A DNA stretch of 64,000 nucleotides, taken from the NCBI GenBank assembly GCA_001599355.1, contig BCGQ01000001.1, positions 2,855,135 through 2,919,134 on the forward strand, in the 5' to 3' direction. Every line of letters begins with the position of its first letter. Position 1 is the stretch's first letter. Shown here piece by piece: positions 38,901-49,100 of the stretch. The notes under the pieces were generated by a model, which did not search any database, was not told the DNA's origin, and saw nothing but the letters and a program-made list of their open reading frames with translations. This DNA comes from Nakazawaea peltata. Taxonomy: Eukaryota; Ascomycota; Pichiomycetes; Alaninales; Pachysolenaceae. The translations under genes were made by a program, and so were the position numbers.

Positions 38901-39026
38901 AAGAAGGTTAGTGTTTACAAGTTGATTACGGAGAATTCGATCGAAGGAAGTATCCAACAGATGGCAGAAAGTAAATTGGAATTGGATCAAAAGGTCAGTG
39001 AAGAGGAGCTGTTAATGTTGGTGTGA
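35976..39026 (+). CDS. FUN30: Snf2-type chromatin remodeller Fun30 (SMARCAD1)
   Basis: ATP-dependent nucleosome remodeller acting in heterochromatin silencing and DNA end resection. ATG 35976 (MDKTPKKEGSFIQVPGSS) is chosen; upstream only GTG is in frame. In 1016 residues: CUE-like motif (MKQNVLILKKRYPYIDAEKIIEVF, about 55-95), acidic/basic linker, a helix-hairpin-type segment (DVAGITPAVADIFIKQRPFASLYDIQ). Then the Snf2 ATPase follows with DEMGLGKT, YDEGHMLKN and LLTGTPLQNN, and the helicase-C lobe with LIFSLFTQVLDILE, LDGQTTVNERQQII, LSTKAGGFGINL and DDRQAEDRCHRVGQ. Lys-Ala-Asp triplets (38215-38245) come from a 9-bp repeat. The last codons and stop are tandemly duplicated downstream. Confidence 0.96.
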   Translation: MDKTPKKEGSFIQVPGSSPSAGAGSPQLPVPPSRLSSLKDRFAYQPGAASLTSNAMLMNQMKQNVLILKKRYPYIDAEKIIEVFKLSNRNLRETSSKLSLLPKPEASASGAVKAGTTSVDTKPKEPYRPFIKFSQNSPSKDTKVMLNKPMTTIASRYLNKDKLQSKLNFNTMNQKPKKRKLMRGSEMELTDSFIYDGEDLDQMEKAAKSKLKLPKKSKKSALSDSEEEQLEEDLLLEEDDFDDSDDEDVVMVSKQTLFDDRVLSFLNTADRRDVIDVAGITPAVADIFIKQRPFASLYDIQSNDFTETLTTLSKHSRKKLTGERIVDKTSVTLKGYDAVDSLIKKCSEYGDLISSEIKNWGVGIDGTIGELELVEIDVESDEGAAIEEVHESHHSKAIHLDDESEDDKLMGSSEDDESDEDYSDTESRPKKAKKTKKQRNGLHKRYFKEKPALLSPDLDLKNYQQVGINWLNLLYQNNLSCILADEMGLGKTCQVIAFLAHLKELKYKGPHLVVVPSSTLENWLREFEKFCPDLVVVPYYGSQQERLEQRYELEDTSKYDVLVTTYNLATGNKYDQNFLRSCHFNVVVYDEGHMLKNSASERYTKLMKLKADFRVLLTGTPLQNNLRELISLLAFILPDLFVEKKEDLLTLFDQKVTTKSNSAENNSEQDEKYNPLLSEQSISKAKTMMTPFVLRRKKEQVLKHLPEKLHFVEKCELTEEQSKIYNNYVETARQFKELRLRLKISAKADKADKADKDPVVDLTLDTTGTPDENLKSTNVIMQLRKASLHPLLFRTLYTDEKLRKMSKVIMGEPEYVEANREYIFEDMQVMSDFELDRLCQKFPHTMSQFMLDDDDFLKSGKIQKMKELLTLIIGRQERVLIFSLFTQVLDILERCLSVLDIKFIRLDGQTTVNERQQIIDTFYQDETIPVFLLSTKAGGFGINLVCANNVIIFDSSFNPHDDRQAEDRCHRVGQTKKVSVYKLITENSIEGSIQQMAESKLELDQKVSEEELLMLV

Positions 39027-39089
39027 AGCAAAGTCGTAAATGTCAGTGAAGACGATCAGTTAATGTTGGTATGAAGTTAAGTCGTAAAT
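38994..39089 (+). repeat. 48-bp tandem duplication across the FUN30 stop codon
   Basis: Unit 1 (38994-39041) holds the last ten codons, the TGA and 15 bases of 3' UTR. Unit 2 (39042-39089) repeats the same 48 bp with seven changes, mostly clustered. The second unit is non-coding because translation ends in the first. Confidence 0.85.
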
Positions 39090-39124
39090 GTATTTAGTTG
39101 ATATATAACCAATAGAGATTTTGT

Positions 39125-41641
39125 TCATTTCTTCTTCTTACGGTAGTAGACCTTTTGAATGATCGAGTTACCTTTGAGTTCCTTATTCTTGTTCTTTCCA
39201 TATTCGATGTAGGCCATATCTTCACCACCTGCCAAACTTGCTAATGTTCCTGCTGTTCTGTTGGCTCTGGAACGGTTCAGGTCATTTCTGGCTCTCTTGT
39301 TGATACCACCGCCTACTAAATTATCGGCATCTTCACCGGCCTCGATACCTGCGGCATCCTCGTTCTTTAAGAGCACTTGTTGAAGCAATTCTCTACGCTC
39401 TCTCGCTGAGGCATATGCTAAATCAGGAAGGTTTTCCATCCCGTGTAAATGAGTGATCACTTTGAAAGCATACCCTTGATCTACTAAGAACAGTTGTCTT
39501 TTGGTGGAGTAGTACATTTCTTGAGTGTCTTTGGACACCAATGAATAGAAGAAAGCATTGAAACCTTCGTCATTTCTTCTCTTGGCTCTCAAAATTCTAC
39601 CTAATCTTTGGGCTTCTTGACGTCTTGAACCATAATGAGAAGAGATTTGAATCAAGCAAGTCAGTTCAGGCAAATCAATCGAGGTGTCTCCCACTTTCGA
39701 TAAGAAAATAGTATTCACTTGGTCATTATATTGGAAATTTTGTAAGATATTCATTCTCTCCAGTTGAGGAGTTGATCCGTAAATGAAAGGTTTACCCAAT
39801 TTCAATGCATATTCTTGTAAAGCATAAACGTTATCGGAGAAGACAATGATCTTGTCACCTCTTGTTTCATGATAATGAATCAAAAATTGACATGCTTGGA
39901 ATTTGGTTGGGTTCATAATGTATAAAAGCATTCTTTTTCTGGCGCTTTCTTTCAAATATTCTTGATAGAATTCGGCCGTCATTGGACACCAAACTTCGGC
40001 ACATTGAACGTTAGCAATATGACCCTTCTGAGCCAAATCCATCCAATTGGCCTCATATAATTTAGGTCCAATAAGGAAATTCAAATCTCCGATTTTATCA
40101 TCTTCTCTAACCAAAGTAGCTGTTAATCCCAATTTAGCGTGAGCAGCAATGGTTGTGACGACTCTTCTGAACATTGCAGCTGGAACGACATGCACTTCAT
40201 CCATGATAATGAAACCCCATTCTCTTCCTGTTAAGAAATCCATCACTTTTTGAGAATCATGAGATCTATTTCTGGTGTTAGCCACCATGGAATAAGTCGA
40301 AACCACCAAACCGGCTTCAGTTGCAAACATTTCTTTATTTTCAGAGGTGAAAACCGCCACTTGTTCAGGTTGTAAAGTACACCATTGCAAAAATTGTTGT
40401 CTCCATTGCATAACAGACACCGAAGAAGTACATAAAACGATTACTGACTTCTTTATAGTACAAGCAGCTGTAATTCCTACTAAAGTTTTACCAGCACCAC
40501 AAGGTAAGACAATGATACCTGATCTTGCACGACCATTACCAAACATTTTACTCAAAGACTTCTCTTGATATGGTCTAATTTGCGTGGAAGGTTTCAAATC
40601 GATCTCCAAATTAGGATTTCTTGTATCGTTTTTGAAATCGTATTCTTCTAAGACTGGGTAGTCGATTTCTTGACATCTTTTCTTGACAAGTTCGACAGAT
40701 TCATGAGAGATTTCGAACGAATGAACAGTCTCCATGTCATCGTCGTCATCAGCTTTGTCTCCAATGACAGAGGCAAAGATATCTTCTATATCTTCATTTT
40801 CGTTTTTCTCAGGTTCTTGATTGACTTTGGTACCGTCAGGCTTCAAAGTTCCTGGGATCACCAAATCACCTTGAGTAGGTTTAGCATCTCTTAATAATTC
40901 CTCAGTGGTGGTCTTGACTCTAAGAGGTCCAATGACTTCATCTTGTAATAACATCCTCAAAATATCAGCATGAGGAGATTCGACGAAATATCTATTATGT
41001 TTCAAGACCAATTTGACTTTACCATAAGAAATGGTGGCAGATCTGATGAAATTGATGATCGAAGGAGCCACCGGGACTTTGGATAATCTATTCAACACAC
41101 TAATAATGTCTTCAGTTTCTAAACCAACCGAAACAGCGGCATACAAAGAGTACGCAGTGATTCTATACTCATGAATAAAGCTGGGACGACTGATAGGTTC
41201 AGCTATGGTGACTAAGAAATCTTGAGCCTGTTCGAAAAGAGGCGAGAATCCTTCTAAAATGATCCTACCGTCATTAGGAGAGATCCATAACGGTCTAGAT
41301 GAATGATCAGGTTTCAATTTGAGGTATGAAAAGTCTGTCCGACCGAAAATATGCGACACAGAGTCGGGAATGAAGTCCGAAGGTCTCTCCATACTCACCT
41401 CTATCAACTCGTCGTCATTATATTGCACGTCATCGACTTCAGAGCGGATTTTATCGACGGCGCTCTTAGCGCGGACGTTCCTCAGCAGCTTCAGCTTGAA
41501 TTGATCTTCGTAATCGGACATGCTGGTGTCCGAATCCGAGGAGAAGTCGTCATCTCTTGGCTCTTCATCGATATTGACGGCGGCAGAGTTGCCTCCATTC
41601 AACTCCAGATAATTTTGTCTGGTTCTTTGACGTGTTGACAT
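39125..41641 (-). CDS. SSL2: TFIIH helicase/translocase Ssl2 (Rad25, XPB)
   Basis: XPB translocase of TFIIH, which opens promoters for RNA polymerase II and damaged DNA in nucleotide-excision repair. In 838 residues (S. cerevisiae 843): N-terminal domain with [20 protein letters not shown], then [20 protein letters not shown], Walker [16 protein letters not shown] box [26 protein letters not shown], and helicase motifs [36 protein letters not shown]. The C-terminus has [19 protein letters not shown]. Two CTG codons, 39662-39664 ([13 protein letters not shown]) and 39491-39493 ([16 protein letters not shown]), sit at alanine positions of S. cerevisiae Ssl2. Convergent with FUN30. Confidence 0.98.
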   Translation of the reverse strand: MSTRQRTRQNYLELNGGNSAAVNIDEEPRDDDFSSDSDTSMSDYEDQFKLKLLRNVRAKSAVDKIRSEVDDVQYNDDELIEVSMERPSDFIPDSVSHIFGRTDFSYLKLKPDHSSRPLWISPNDGRIILEGFSPLFEQAQDFLVTIAEPISRPSFIHEYRITAYSLYAAVSVGLETEDIISVLNRLSKVPVAPSIINFIRSATISYGKVKLVLKHNRYFVESPHADILRMLLQDEVIGPLRVKTTTEELLRDAKPTQGDLVIPGTLKPDGTKVNQEPEKNENEDIEDIFASVIGDKADDDDDMETVHSFEISHESVELVKKRCQEIDYPVLEEYDFKNDTRNPNLEIDLKPSTQIRPYQEKSLSKMFGNGRARSGIIVLPCGAGKTLVGITAACTIKKSVIVLCTSSVSVMQWRQQFLQWCTLQPEQVAVFTSENKEMFATEAGLVVSTYSMVANTRNRSHDSQKVMDFLTGREWGFIIMDEVHVVPAAMFRRVVTTIAAHAKLGLTATLVREDDKIGDLNFLIGPKLYEANWMDLAQKGHIANVQCAEVWCPMTAEFYQEYLKESARKRMLLYIMNPTKFQACQFLIHYHETRGDKIIVFSDNVYALQEYALKLGKPFIYGSTPQLERMNILQNFQYNDQVNTIFLSKVGDTSIDLPELTCLIQISSHYGSRRQEAQRLGRILRAKRRNDEGFNAFFYSLVSKDTQEMYYSTKRQLFLVDQGYAFKVITHLHGMENLPDLAYASARERRELLQQVLLKNEDAAGIEAGEDADNLVGGGINKRARNDLNRSRANRTAGTLASLAGGEDMAYIEYGKNKNKELKGNSIIQKVYYRKKKK

Positions 41642-41889
41642 GCTCTGTTAACGACCTGAGAAGATGCTTCGGATGAATTAATTAATAATTGAGGAGGCGA
41701 AAATTATATGCGCGAGGGGTAGCAAAATACGAAAATGAATTTGATTCTTGGAGAAGAATTCTTGGAGAAGATTTAAAGGGGTGAATCTTCTCCAGATGGA
41801 GAAAACTACAATTGCTCATTCAATTAATTTATTAAGTATACAGATGACAAATATGAAGACAGAACCAGTCCGAGTTCAGACATGGATTT

Positions 41890-42834
41890 TTATTCGGTGA
41901 ATTTGTAACTTCCACTGGCCATGGTGATCGATCCACCTCTATAAGCACCACGCTTCATTTTGTTCTTGTTCTTTGTGAAGTCTTTACCTCTTACCAGACC
42001 CAATTTAACGTTGGCGATTTCACCCCAAGTACCAGCGGCTCCTTTGTAGGTGTTATCTTGTAATTCTTGACTTTCGAAAGAGATTTTTGATCTATCGATT
42101 CTAGAAAAATGGTGTCTTTGACCAGGTTTTAATTCTTCCTGGTTTTCGGATGCAGAGACGTATTCTTCAGAGGAGCTTCTGGAGATGTCATTGGATGATT
42201 CGGTTTTTGGTTTTTTGGTAGCTGGGGTTTCAGATTCTTCTGATTTTCTTTTGTTTGATTCTGAGTCAGAACTAGAATCCGAGTCAGAGTCAGAGTCGGA
42301 GTCAGAATCGGAGTCAGAGCTAGAGTCAGAGTCAGAGTCAGAACTAGAGTCGGAGTCAGAATCAGAATCAGAGCTAGAGTCAGAATCAGAGTCAGAGTCA
42401 CTAGAGCTTGAACCAGACTCAGTCTTCTCGTCCTTCTTAGATTCAGTTTCAGACTCAGAATCAGAACTCGAATCGGAGTCGGAATCAGAATCAGAATCGG
42501 AGTCAGAGTCAGAACTAGATTCAGAGTCGGAGTCAGAATCAGAGTCAGAATCGGAGTCAGAACTAGAGTCAGAGTCAGAGTCAGAGCTATCATCAGAGCT
42601 ATCATCAGAGCTATCATCAGAGCTATCGTCAGAGCTGTCATCAGAGTCAGAACCATCATCAGATCCAGACTTCTCCTCCTCCTTTCCTAACAACTTCTCC
42701 AACTTCTCATCGTCCTTCAACTCAACAACCTCAACATCTTTCTCCTTAAGCTCCTTACTCAAGGCTTTCAGAGCCTTTCCAAATCCTTTCAGGGTCAAAT
42801 ACTCCAAAACTTGTGATAATTCCTTACTAGACAT
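41890..42834 (-). CDS. SRP40: Nucleolar Ser/Asp-repeat protein Srp40 (Nopp140-like)
   Basis: Nucleolar chaperone-like phosphoprotein related to Nopp140, linked to snoRNP and pre-ribosome transport. The start is ATG 42834 ([22 protein letters not shown]); the frame upstream has only TTG. In 314 residues: an N-terminal LisH-like motif (residues 1-35), a long alternating Ser/Asp run (about 60-210) that would be a CK2 substrate, a KRKSEE nuclear signal, and the conserved C-terminal SRP40 domain. The latter shows [48 protein letters not shown] and [13 protein letters not shown]. The repeat DNA explains several long overlapping frames on both strands; these are not genes. Confidence 0.93.
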   Translation of the reverse strand: MSSKELSQVLEYLTLKGFGKALKALSKELKEKDVEVVELKDDEKLEKLLGKEEEKSGSDDGSDSDDSSDDSSDDSSDDSSDDSSDSDSDSSSDSDSDSDSDSDSESSSDSDSDSDSDSDSDSSSDSESETESKKDEKTESGSSSSDSDSDSDSSSDSDSDSDSSSDSDSDSSSDSDSDSDSDSDSDSSSDSESNKRKSEESETPATKKPKTESSNDISRSSSEEYVSASENQEELKPGQRHHFSRIDRSKISFESQELQDNTYKGAAGTWGEIANVKLGLVRGKDFTKNKNKMKRGAYRGGSITMASGSYKFTE

Positions 42835-43085
42835 CGTATGTTTCTTTTCAACTACCCTCTTTATCTCATCTAAAATCAAGATGAAAATTTTTTAAATTTG
42901 ATTTTTCAAAATTTTCTTTTCTTTTCCGTGATGAGCTTCCTTATTAGGCAATAAAAGTGATATCCGTATCTGGAAGTCAAAACATATGTCAGAACACCGG
43001 ATTCCTAATTAGGAAGTTGCTAGGTCTTCCCGATGAGGAAACCCCATCGGGCTTATCTTTCCCCCCGTACGGCTCCAAATTCAAT

Positions 43086-43093
43086 TATAAATA
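43086..43093 (+). promoter_or_regulatory. TATA box of carboxypeptidase Y copy B
   Basis: TATAAATA, an exact consensus match, lies 42 bp before the preferred start codon at 43135. It argues against the longer in-frame opening at 43033, which is upstream of it. Confidence 0.6.
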
Positions 43094-43134
43094 TACAACA
43101 GATAGGTCCCAAAGAAGGTCAATTGAGGTCAAAG

Positions 43135-44739
43135 ATGAAATTATCAGTTATTGCCACTTTGTTGGGAGTATCCAACGCAATCAATTTACAGCAACTGTTC
43201 GTGTCGAAATTCCTGGACTCGGAATTGCTCAACAAAGCCGCCCTGTTGTACGGTGGCCACCATACTGAGGGGTTAAATGAAGGTATCTTATCTGCTTGGA
43301 TGGAGATGGAAAAGGTCGTTCCAAAGGAGGAGATCGAGGCTGCTATGAAGAACTTCAATGAGTATGTCCAAGGCCCTGTTAAGTCTGGACTGAAGAAAGC
43401 TGTTGACAAAGCTAAGCAAATCGCCTGGGATTATGTGGCCAATGAGGACAAATTCCTGGATTACAAGTTGAGAGTCAAGAAAACTCACCCTGAAACCTTG
43501 GGTGTTGACACTGTTGAACAATACTCTGGTTACTTGGATGTTGAATCTGAGGACAAACATTTCTTCTACTGGTTCTTTGAGTCCCGTAACGACCCAGCTA
43601 ATGACCCTGTCGTTTTATGGTTGAATGGAGGACCTGGTTCTTCAAGTATGACTGGATTATTCTTTGAATTGGGTCCTTCTATGATCACCGATCAAAAGGG
43701 ACCTCACTTCAATCCTTACTCTTGGAACTCTAATGCTTCTGTTATCTTTTTGGAGCAACCTGTCGGTGTAGGATATTCTTACTCTGGTGGAGCCAAAATT
43801 GGATCTTCTGCACTGGCTGCTAAAGATGTCTATGTTTTTTTGGAATTGTTCTTCCAAAGATTCCCTCAATTCTTGAAGAATGATTTCCACATCTCCGGAG
43901 AGAGTTACGGTGGTCATTATTTACCAGCTATTGGATCTGAGATCATCAACAGGGCCGACAGATCGTTCCAATTGAAATCTGTCTTGATTGGTAACGGAAT
44001 CACCGATGCTTTAATCCAATACGCTTACTATCAACCAATGGCCTGTGGTAAGGGAGGATACAAACAAGTCATTTCCGATGAAGAATGTGAAGAATTGGAC
44101 GAACTTTATCCAAAATGTGCCAAATTAATTCAAACTTGTTACGATACCCAGAACGCTTTCGCTTGTATCCCAGCTTACTTGTATTGTGAGTCCAAGATCA
44201 TGACTCCTTACTCCAAGACTGGATTAAACGTCTACGATATCAGAAAAGACTGTGGTGAAAGTAACTTGTGTTACGATGAGTTGACTTACATGGAAGAATA
44301 CATGAACAAGCCAGAGGTTATGGAGCTGTTGGGAGCCGAAGTCGATGAGTACAAGATGGCCAGTGACTCCGTTTTCCAACAATTCTTCTTAACTGGAGAT
44401 GAACCTAAACCATTCCAACAATTTGTTGCCGAATTATTGGAAGCCAAGGTCCCGGTCTTGCTCTATGCTGGAGACAAGGATTACATTTGTAACTGGTTAG
44501 GTAACCATGCTTGGTCCGATCTGTTAGAATGGTCAGGTCATGAAGGTTTCGCTAGTGATGAATTGAAACCTTGGGTCACTTTAGATTCTGAAATCCATGC
44601 TGGTGATGTTAAGAGTTTCGGTAACTTCACTTTCTTGAGGGTTTACGATGCTGGTCATATGGTTCCATTTGATCAACCAGAGACTGCCTTAGATATGCTC
44701 AACAGATGGCTTGGTGGGGATTATACATTTGGATATTAG
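43135..44739 (+). CDS. Vacuolar serine carboxypeptidase Y, copy B
   Basis: Preferred start 43135 gives a signal peptide (MKLSVIATLLGVSNAI), a propeptide of roughly 100 residues and the mature S10 domain, 534 residues in all. Triad: Ser257 (GESYGG), Asp449 (GDKDY), His508 (GHMVPF). It is closely related to copy A at 17118 but has stronger codon bias. Unlike copy A and S. cerevisiae CPY, the cysteine in the GGPGxSS loop is Ser (residue 169, codon 43639-43641) and its disulfide partner is Ala (residue 409, codon 44359-44361). The other eight disulfide cysteines remain. CTG 44326-44328 (VMExLGAE) falls on a family alanine. Which copy is the PRC1 orthologue cannot be settled by eye. Confidence 0.94.
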   Translation: MKLSVIATLLGVSNAINLQQLFVSKFLDSELLNKAALLYGGHHTEGLNEGILSAWMEMEKVVPKEEIEAAMKNFNEYVQGPVKSGLKKAVDKAKQIAWDYVANEDKFLDYKLRVKKTHPETLGVDTVEQYSGYLDVESEDKHFFYWFFESRNDPANDPVVLWLNGGPGSSSMTGLFFELGPSMITDQKGPHFNPYSWNSNASVIFLEQPVGVGYSYSGGAKIGSSALAAKDVYVFLELFFQRFPQFLKNDFHISGESYGGHYLPAIGSEIINRADRSFQLKSVLIGNGITDALIQYAYYQPMACGKGGYKQVISDEECEELDELYPKCAKLIQTCYDTQNAFACIPAYLYCESKIMTPYSKTGLNVYDIRKDCGESNLCYDELTYMEEYMNKPEVMELLGAEVDEYKMASDSVFQQFFLTGDEPKPFQQFVAELLEAKVPVLLYAGDKDYICNWLGNHAWSDLLEWSGHEGFASDELKPWVTLDSEIHAGDVKSFGNFTFLRVYDAGHMVPFDQPETALDMLNRWLGGDYTFGY

Positions 44740-46153
44740 TGGTATTCAAGTGAGCAAATGATGTGATATATTCTATGCTACAGAGTATATTCCATGCTAC
44801 ATAGTCAGTGCTACAGAGGCAATGCCACAGTTTATATAGTGATCTATATATCAAATCAATTATACCTTACTTTCTAAGATTGTAGTGACTTTGAGGGGTT
44901 ACCATGTGGGATTCATTTAGGTGATAAGGGAAGCGATGAGGGGATAAGGGGTAACAATGAGTAACTAATGAGGGATTTATATGATCTTAAGGAATAACTA
45001 GAGATGAGTACATGATCTTTAGGAATAACTAGAGAGGGGTACATGATCTTAAGGGATTACTCGAAAGGGGTACATGATTTTGAGGGAAATGAGGGATTTG
45101 TTTATGATCTTAAGGGTAAATGAGGGGATGCACATACTTTAAGGGGTATATTAAGAGTTTCGAGTTTCCTGTATTGTGAGTGACCTTGTAATTGTGCCAT
45201 GTGATAATTATTTGCATGTGATTTTTAATATGCAACAGTTAAGCATTTAAGATCTGCCTTACATAGTGGTCTCCTCTTGTAATTAATATGTCAGTCTAGT
45301 TTAGCACCCTGACTCAGCCGTACTATCCCCTCCTTTTAGTGATGACTTTTTCAATCCCCTCAATTAAAGATATTGTTGAACCTTATTGACAATAAATAAG
45401 TGATGTAAATACAATATGGAGGGGTAAAGGGGAGTGCATGATTAGCGGAGAAGAGAAGAAGGAAAGAAAAGAAAAGAAAGCAAGGGAGAACTCAGTAAAG
45501 GGAAACTCAGTAAAGGGTAAGGGGGTACAGGAAAAGGAGGTGAAGAGCATATTGAAAATATTGAACATATTGAACATATTGAGGATATTGAGGATATTGA
45601 GGACTGAGGAGTAGATAAGTACACCGGGTAGAATTAAGGTTTAAAGTTGACAGCAATCACTCGTGACTAATCATCTGCTCTTTAGTACAAACAATTTAAG
45701 GATTTAAGATATTACACATGATTTGTATCTTGCTACTCTCCTCACTCTCCTTCTAGCTTGCTGTGTTCCCTGCCACTCTTCCTCAGTACCCTGCCACTCT
45801 TTCTCAATTCTCCGCAGTTCCCCTTTCTCCTGACGCTCTCCCTCCCCCCTTCAATTTTCCTTCCCTTCCCTTTTGATTTCCCTCCCTTTTGATTTCCCTC
45901 CCTTTTCATTCTCCCTCCTTTAATTTTCCTTCAGTTCCCTCCATTTCTTCAGTTTTTCCTTCAGTCTTCCTTTCAGTTTTCCTTCAGTCTCTCCTTCAGG
46001 TCCCTCACTTTCTCCTTTTCCCTTTCTCCTTTCCACTTTCTCTTTCCCTTAATTTTCCCCCCATCCGATAATTAATAATCCGCTACACCCAATTACATTT
46101 AAATACCGCACCATTAATCCAACTGATCACATCATCATCAAACATAATCTGTG
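44740..46153. other. 1.4-kb intergenic region upstream of RIM15
   Basis: No gene seen. It contains a 31-bp tandem repeat (44981-45073), eleven AGGGG/CCCCT words between 44894 and 45432, a 9-bp-type repeat of ATATTGAAC/ATATTGAGG (45551-45602), and a long polypyrimidine tract (45730-46060) with repeats of TTTTGATTTCCCTCCC. The pyrimidine tract gives spurious Ser/Phe/Pro-rich frames. Probably the RIM15 promoter. Confidence 0.55.
44981..45073. repeat. 31-bp tandem repeat, three units plus degenerate copies
   Basis: Units at 44981-45011, 45012-45042 and 45043-45073 each begin ATGATCTT and end GTAC. Weaker copies continue at 45074 and 45104. Two of the three full units carry AGGGG. Confidence 0.85.
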
Positions 46154-49100
46154 ATGGCCAATTCACAGGACAATGTCTTCGAAGATGACCCGCCGGTATC
46201 AGAGACCTTCCCGCGCTCACAACTGTACTCATTAAACGTGAGCGCCGTCTCTTTAGACCGTGCCAGGTCCTTATCGCCTTTCCAAGTGCTTCCCGATGAG
46301 GAAGCGCCGCTGCCTGATGACACTTTTGACACCAACGACGAGCAAGATGACTTGATATATGCCACCTCGGGTAACCCGGCCGCTGTTCTAGAATTGGATA
46401 TGGATTGTAACGTGCGATATTTGAGTCGCAATTGGGAGTCCATAGTGGGGACCAAGATCCTGAAGATTTTACATAAGCCCGTGGAGGAGATTGTCATAGC
46501 GGAGAGTGATTTTGATAAGCAGATCTTTACAAGGGCAGTTGAGAGTATGAGCAAAGAGGATACGAGTTATAGGGTGAAGTTTATTACGCCTACGAATGAG
46601 ATTAGGGAGAGACGTAGTAGTGGAAGTAGTGTTGGGTCAGGGGAGAGTGATCATTCACAGGGGAGTGTTAGGTCTGGAGAGAGTGGTCACTCACAAGAGA
46701 GTGCTCTGTCCGGAGCCTCTGGAGCATCCAGAGCATCCAAAATCTCCACAGACGGTGGTTTCATAGAAATTGAAGGCCAAGGTATTCTCATCCATGACCT
46801 CAAAACTCAATTACCCACCCATTCAATGTGGGTGCTAAGACCTTTCATACCCATCGAAGTCACCCTCGAATTACCTGAAGATCTCGTAGACAAATTAGGT
46901 TCAGGAATTGATATTTTTGAAGGATATTTGATGACTTTAAATGACGAGGGAATCATAGATATAGATGCTGTTCCAGCTCCAACTCAAGTGCTATGTCGTA
47001 TTTGTGAGCAACAAGTACCTGCATGGTGGCTTGAGCGTCATTCAGAGACTTGTTTAGTTGAGCATAAACTTGAGGATACTGTGAGATCATCCCATGAAGC
47101 TTTGGTCGAACATAGAGACTTATTATTATCAATGATCGATCTGTTATCGATGTCTTCGGTTGCTCCTGTATCTCCAGTATCAACTGGCTCATCTTCGTCA
47201 TCTCAATCTTCATTATCATCTCCATCTTCCCCCACTTCTCCTTCATATTTCACCAATAATGAGCATCTCCGTAAAAGATCAACTATAGATTACAAAGGGT
47301 ACCTTCTCCCACTTCCCAGATCATCAGGAGCAGTCGCATCATCGCCATTATCAAGTGGATCTTCCACAGGAACTTCGTCTCCTCAGCCAGGGTGGAAAGG
47401 ATCCTCTTCCATATTCAACAACATGAGATTCCCGCTCAAAAATTTGGAAATTTTGGTCCAGTATTGCAATGAAGCTATAGCTGTAAACCCTGGGGAATTG
47501 AGATCGAAAGATGGCCAGAAAATACTGGACGTAGCTTACTCTCCTCGCTCTGAAAAGGCTTTTAAATATCTTCTAAATGTGGTGTTACCCGAATCTTCTG
47601 ATCCAGCGATCTCTCTTCTCACCGAAGATACCAAAAACATGGCCAGAGAAAAACTTGAAGCCATAGAAAGATTGGGATCGAGTTTACAATACTCTGAGAA
47701 ACTTAAGAACGAAATAGATCTGCATGTATTGACTGCTGTCACCAATACTGTGCTTCAAATACGAGAAAAAACCATGGACAGGGACTCTTCTTATAAAGAA
47801 GTCAAATTTTATATGGAAAGTGAGGTTAGTAGTGTGTCTGAGGAGCAAAAAAATGCCGAGATATCTCCAATTTTACGTCTTTCAACCTTAGCTGACTCTC
47901 TCCCGAGAGCTGAGACACCCAAGATCCAAATCCCTGACCCTGTTGCCATGACACCAGACGGCCAAACAGATCGTGGCCGGAAATTGAAATATAACCAACC
48001 AAGAACAGCATATCTGTCACCTAGAAGACTGATTTCCCCGGCTCCTAAAGCCTTCTTATCGAGTTCACCAATGTCTTCTCTTCAAAGGAATCCTAAACCT
48101 CAAAATTCCCCAGCATTATCGACTTCTTCACCTCTTTTATCAGCCACAGATTCACCAATTCATTCTGTGATGCTGAGGTCAGCTAACCTGCCACCTCCTC
48201 AGCATCCACCATTGCTAACCCACTTTGATTCGCTCTCTTCTGATAGACATTCTTCCTTAGATAGTAACTCTCTCACTCCATTGAGCAGCTCAGCAGGAAA
48301 ACCCCCACTTTCACCTCTTCTTGTTTCGGGCTCTATGTCGGGAAAACTGATTGTTCCTTCGATCAAAGACTATGAGATTATTAAACCAATCAGTAAAGGT
48401 GCTTTTGGATCCGTTTTCTTGACCAGAAGAAAGTTGACCGGTGATTATTTCGCCATTAAAGTGTTGAAAAAGTCCGATATGATCGCTAAGAATCAGGTGC
48501 CTAATGTAAAGCAAGAGAGAGCCATTATGATGAGACAAGCTGACTCTCCATACGTAGCAGGACTTTATTCGACGTTCCAAAGTAAAGACTATTTGTTTTT
48601 AGTGATGGAATACTTGAGTGGAGGTGACACAGCTTCACTACTCAAAGTATTGGGCACTTTATCCAACGATTGGGCCCGAAGATATATAGCAGAAGTAATT
48701 GTAGGCGTAGATGATTTACATCAGAAGGGAATTGTTCATAGAGATTTGAAGCCCGATAATTTGTTGATCGATAATAATGGACATTTGAAATTGACCGATT
48801 TCGGATTATCAAGGATGGGTTTAATTGGTCGTCAGAGGAGAGTACGCCGTGAGAGTGGTTCTGGAAGTGTCACAGGAACTGTATTATTGGATGCGATGCA
48901 AGGCAATACTTCGAGACATCATGCCCGGACTTCTTCTATCACTCCATTCTCGTTGTCGCCTAATCTTGAGAGAGCTTCTTTGGCAACGACTCCTCTTACT
49001 AAACAACCTGAAAGTGTAGGTTCATTATCACCTGGAAATACCCCGGTTATGAGTACTTTTGAGACTTTATTCAAACGAGAAGGTATTCGTAGATCCTCTT

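Noticed and set aside
42129-42895. Long frames opposite and overlapping SRP40
   Set aside because: Shadows of the Ser/Asp repeat DNA: periodic Ser/Glu and Leu/Thr runs in other frames.
45383-46071. Ser/Phe/Pro-rich short ORFs upstream of RIM15
   Set aside because: They come from the polypyrimidine tract and have no conserved content.
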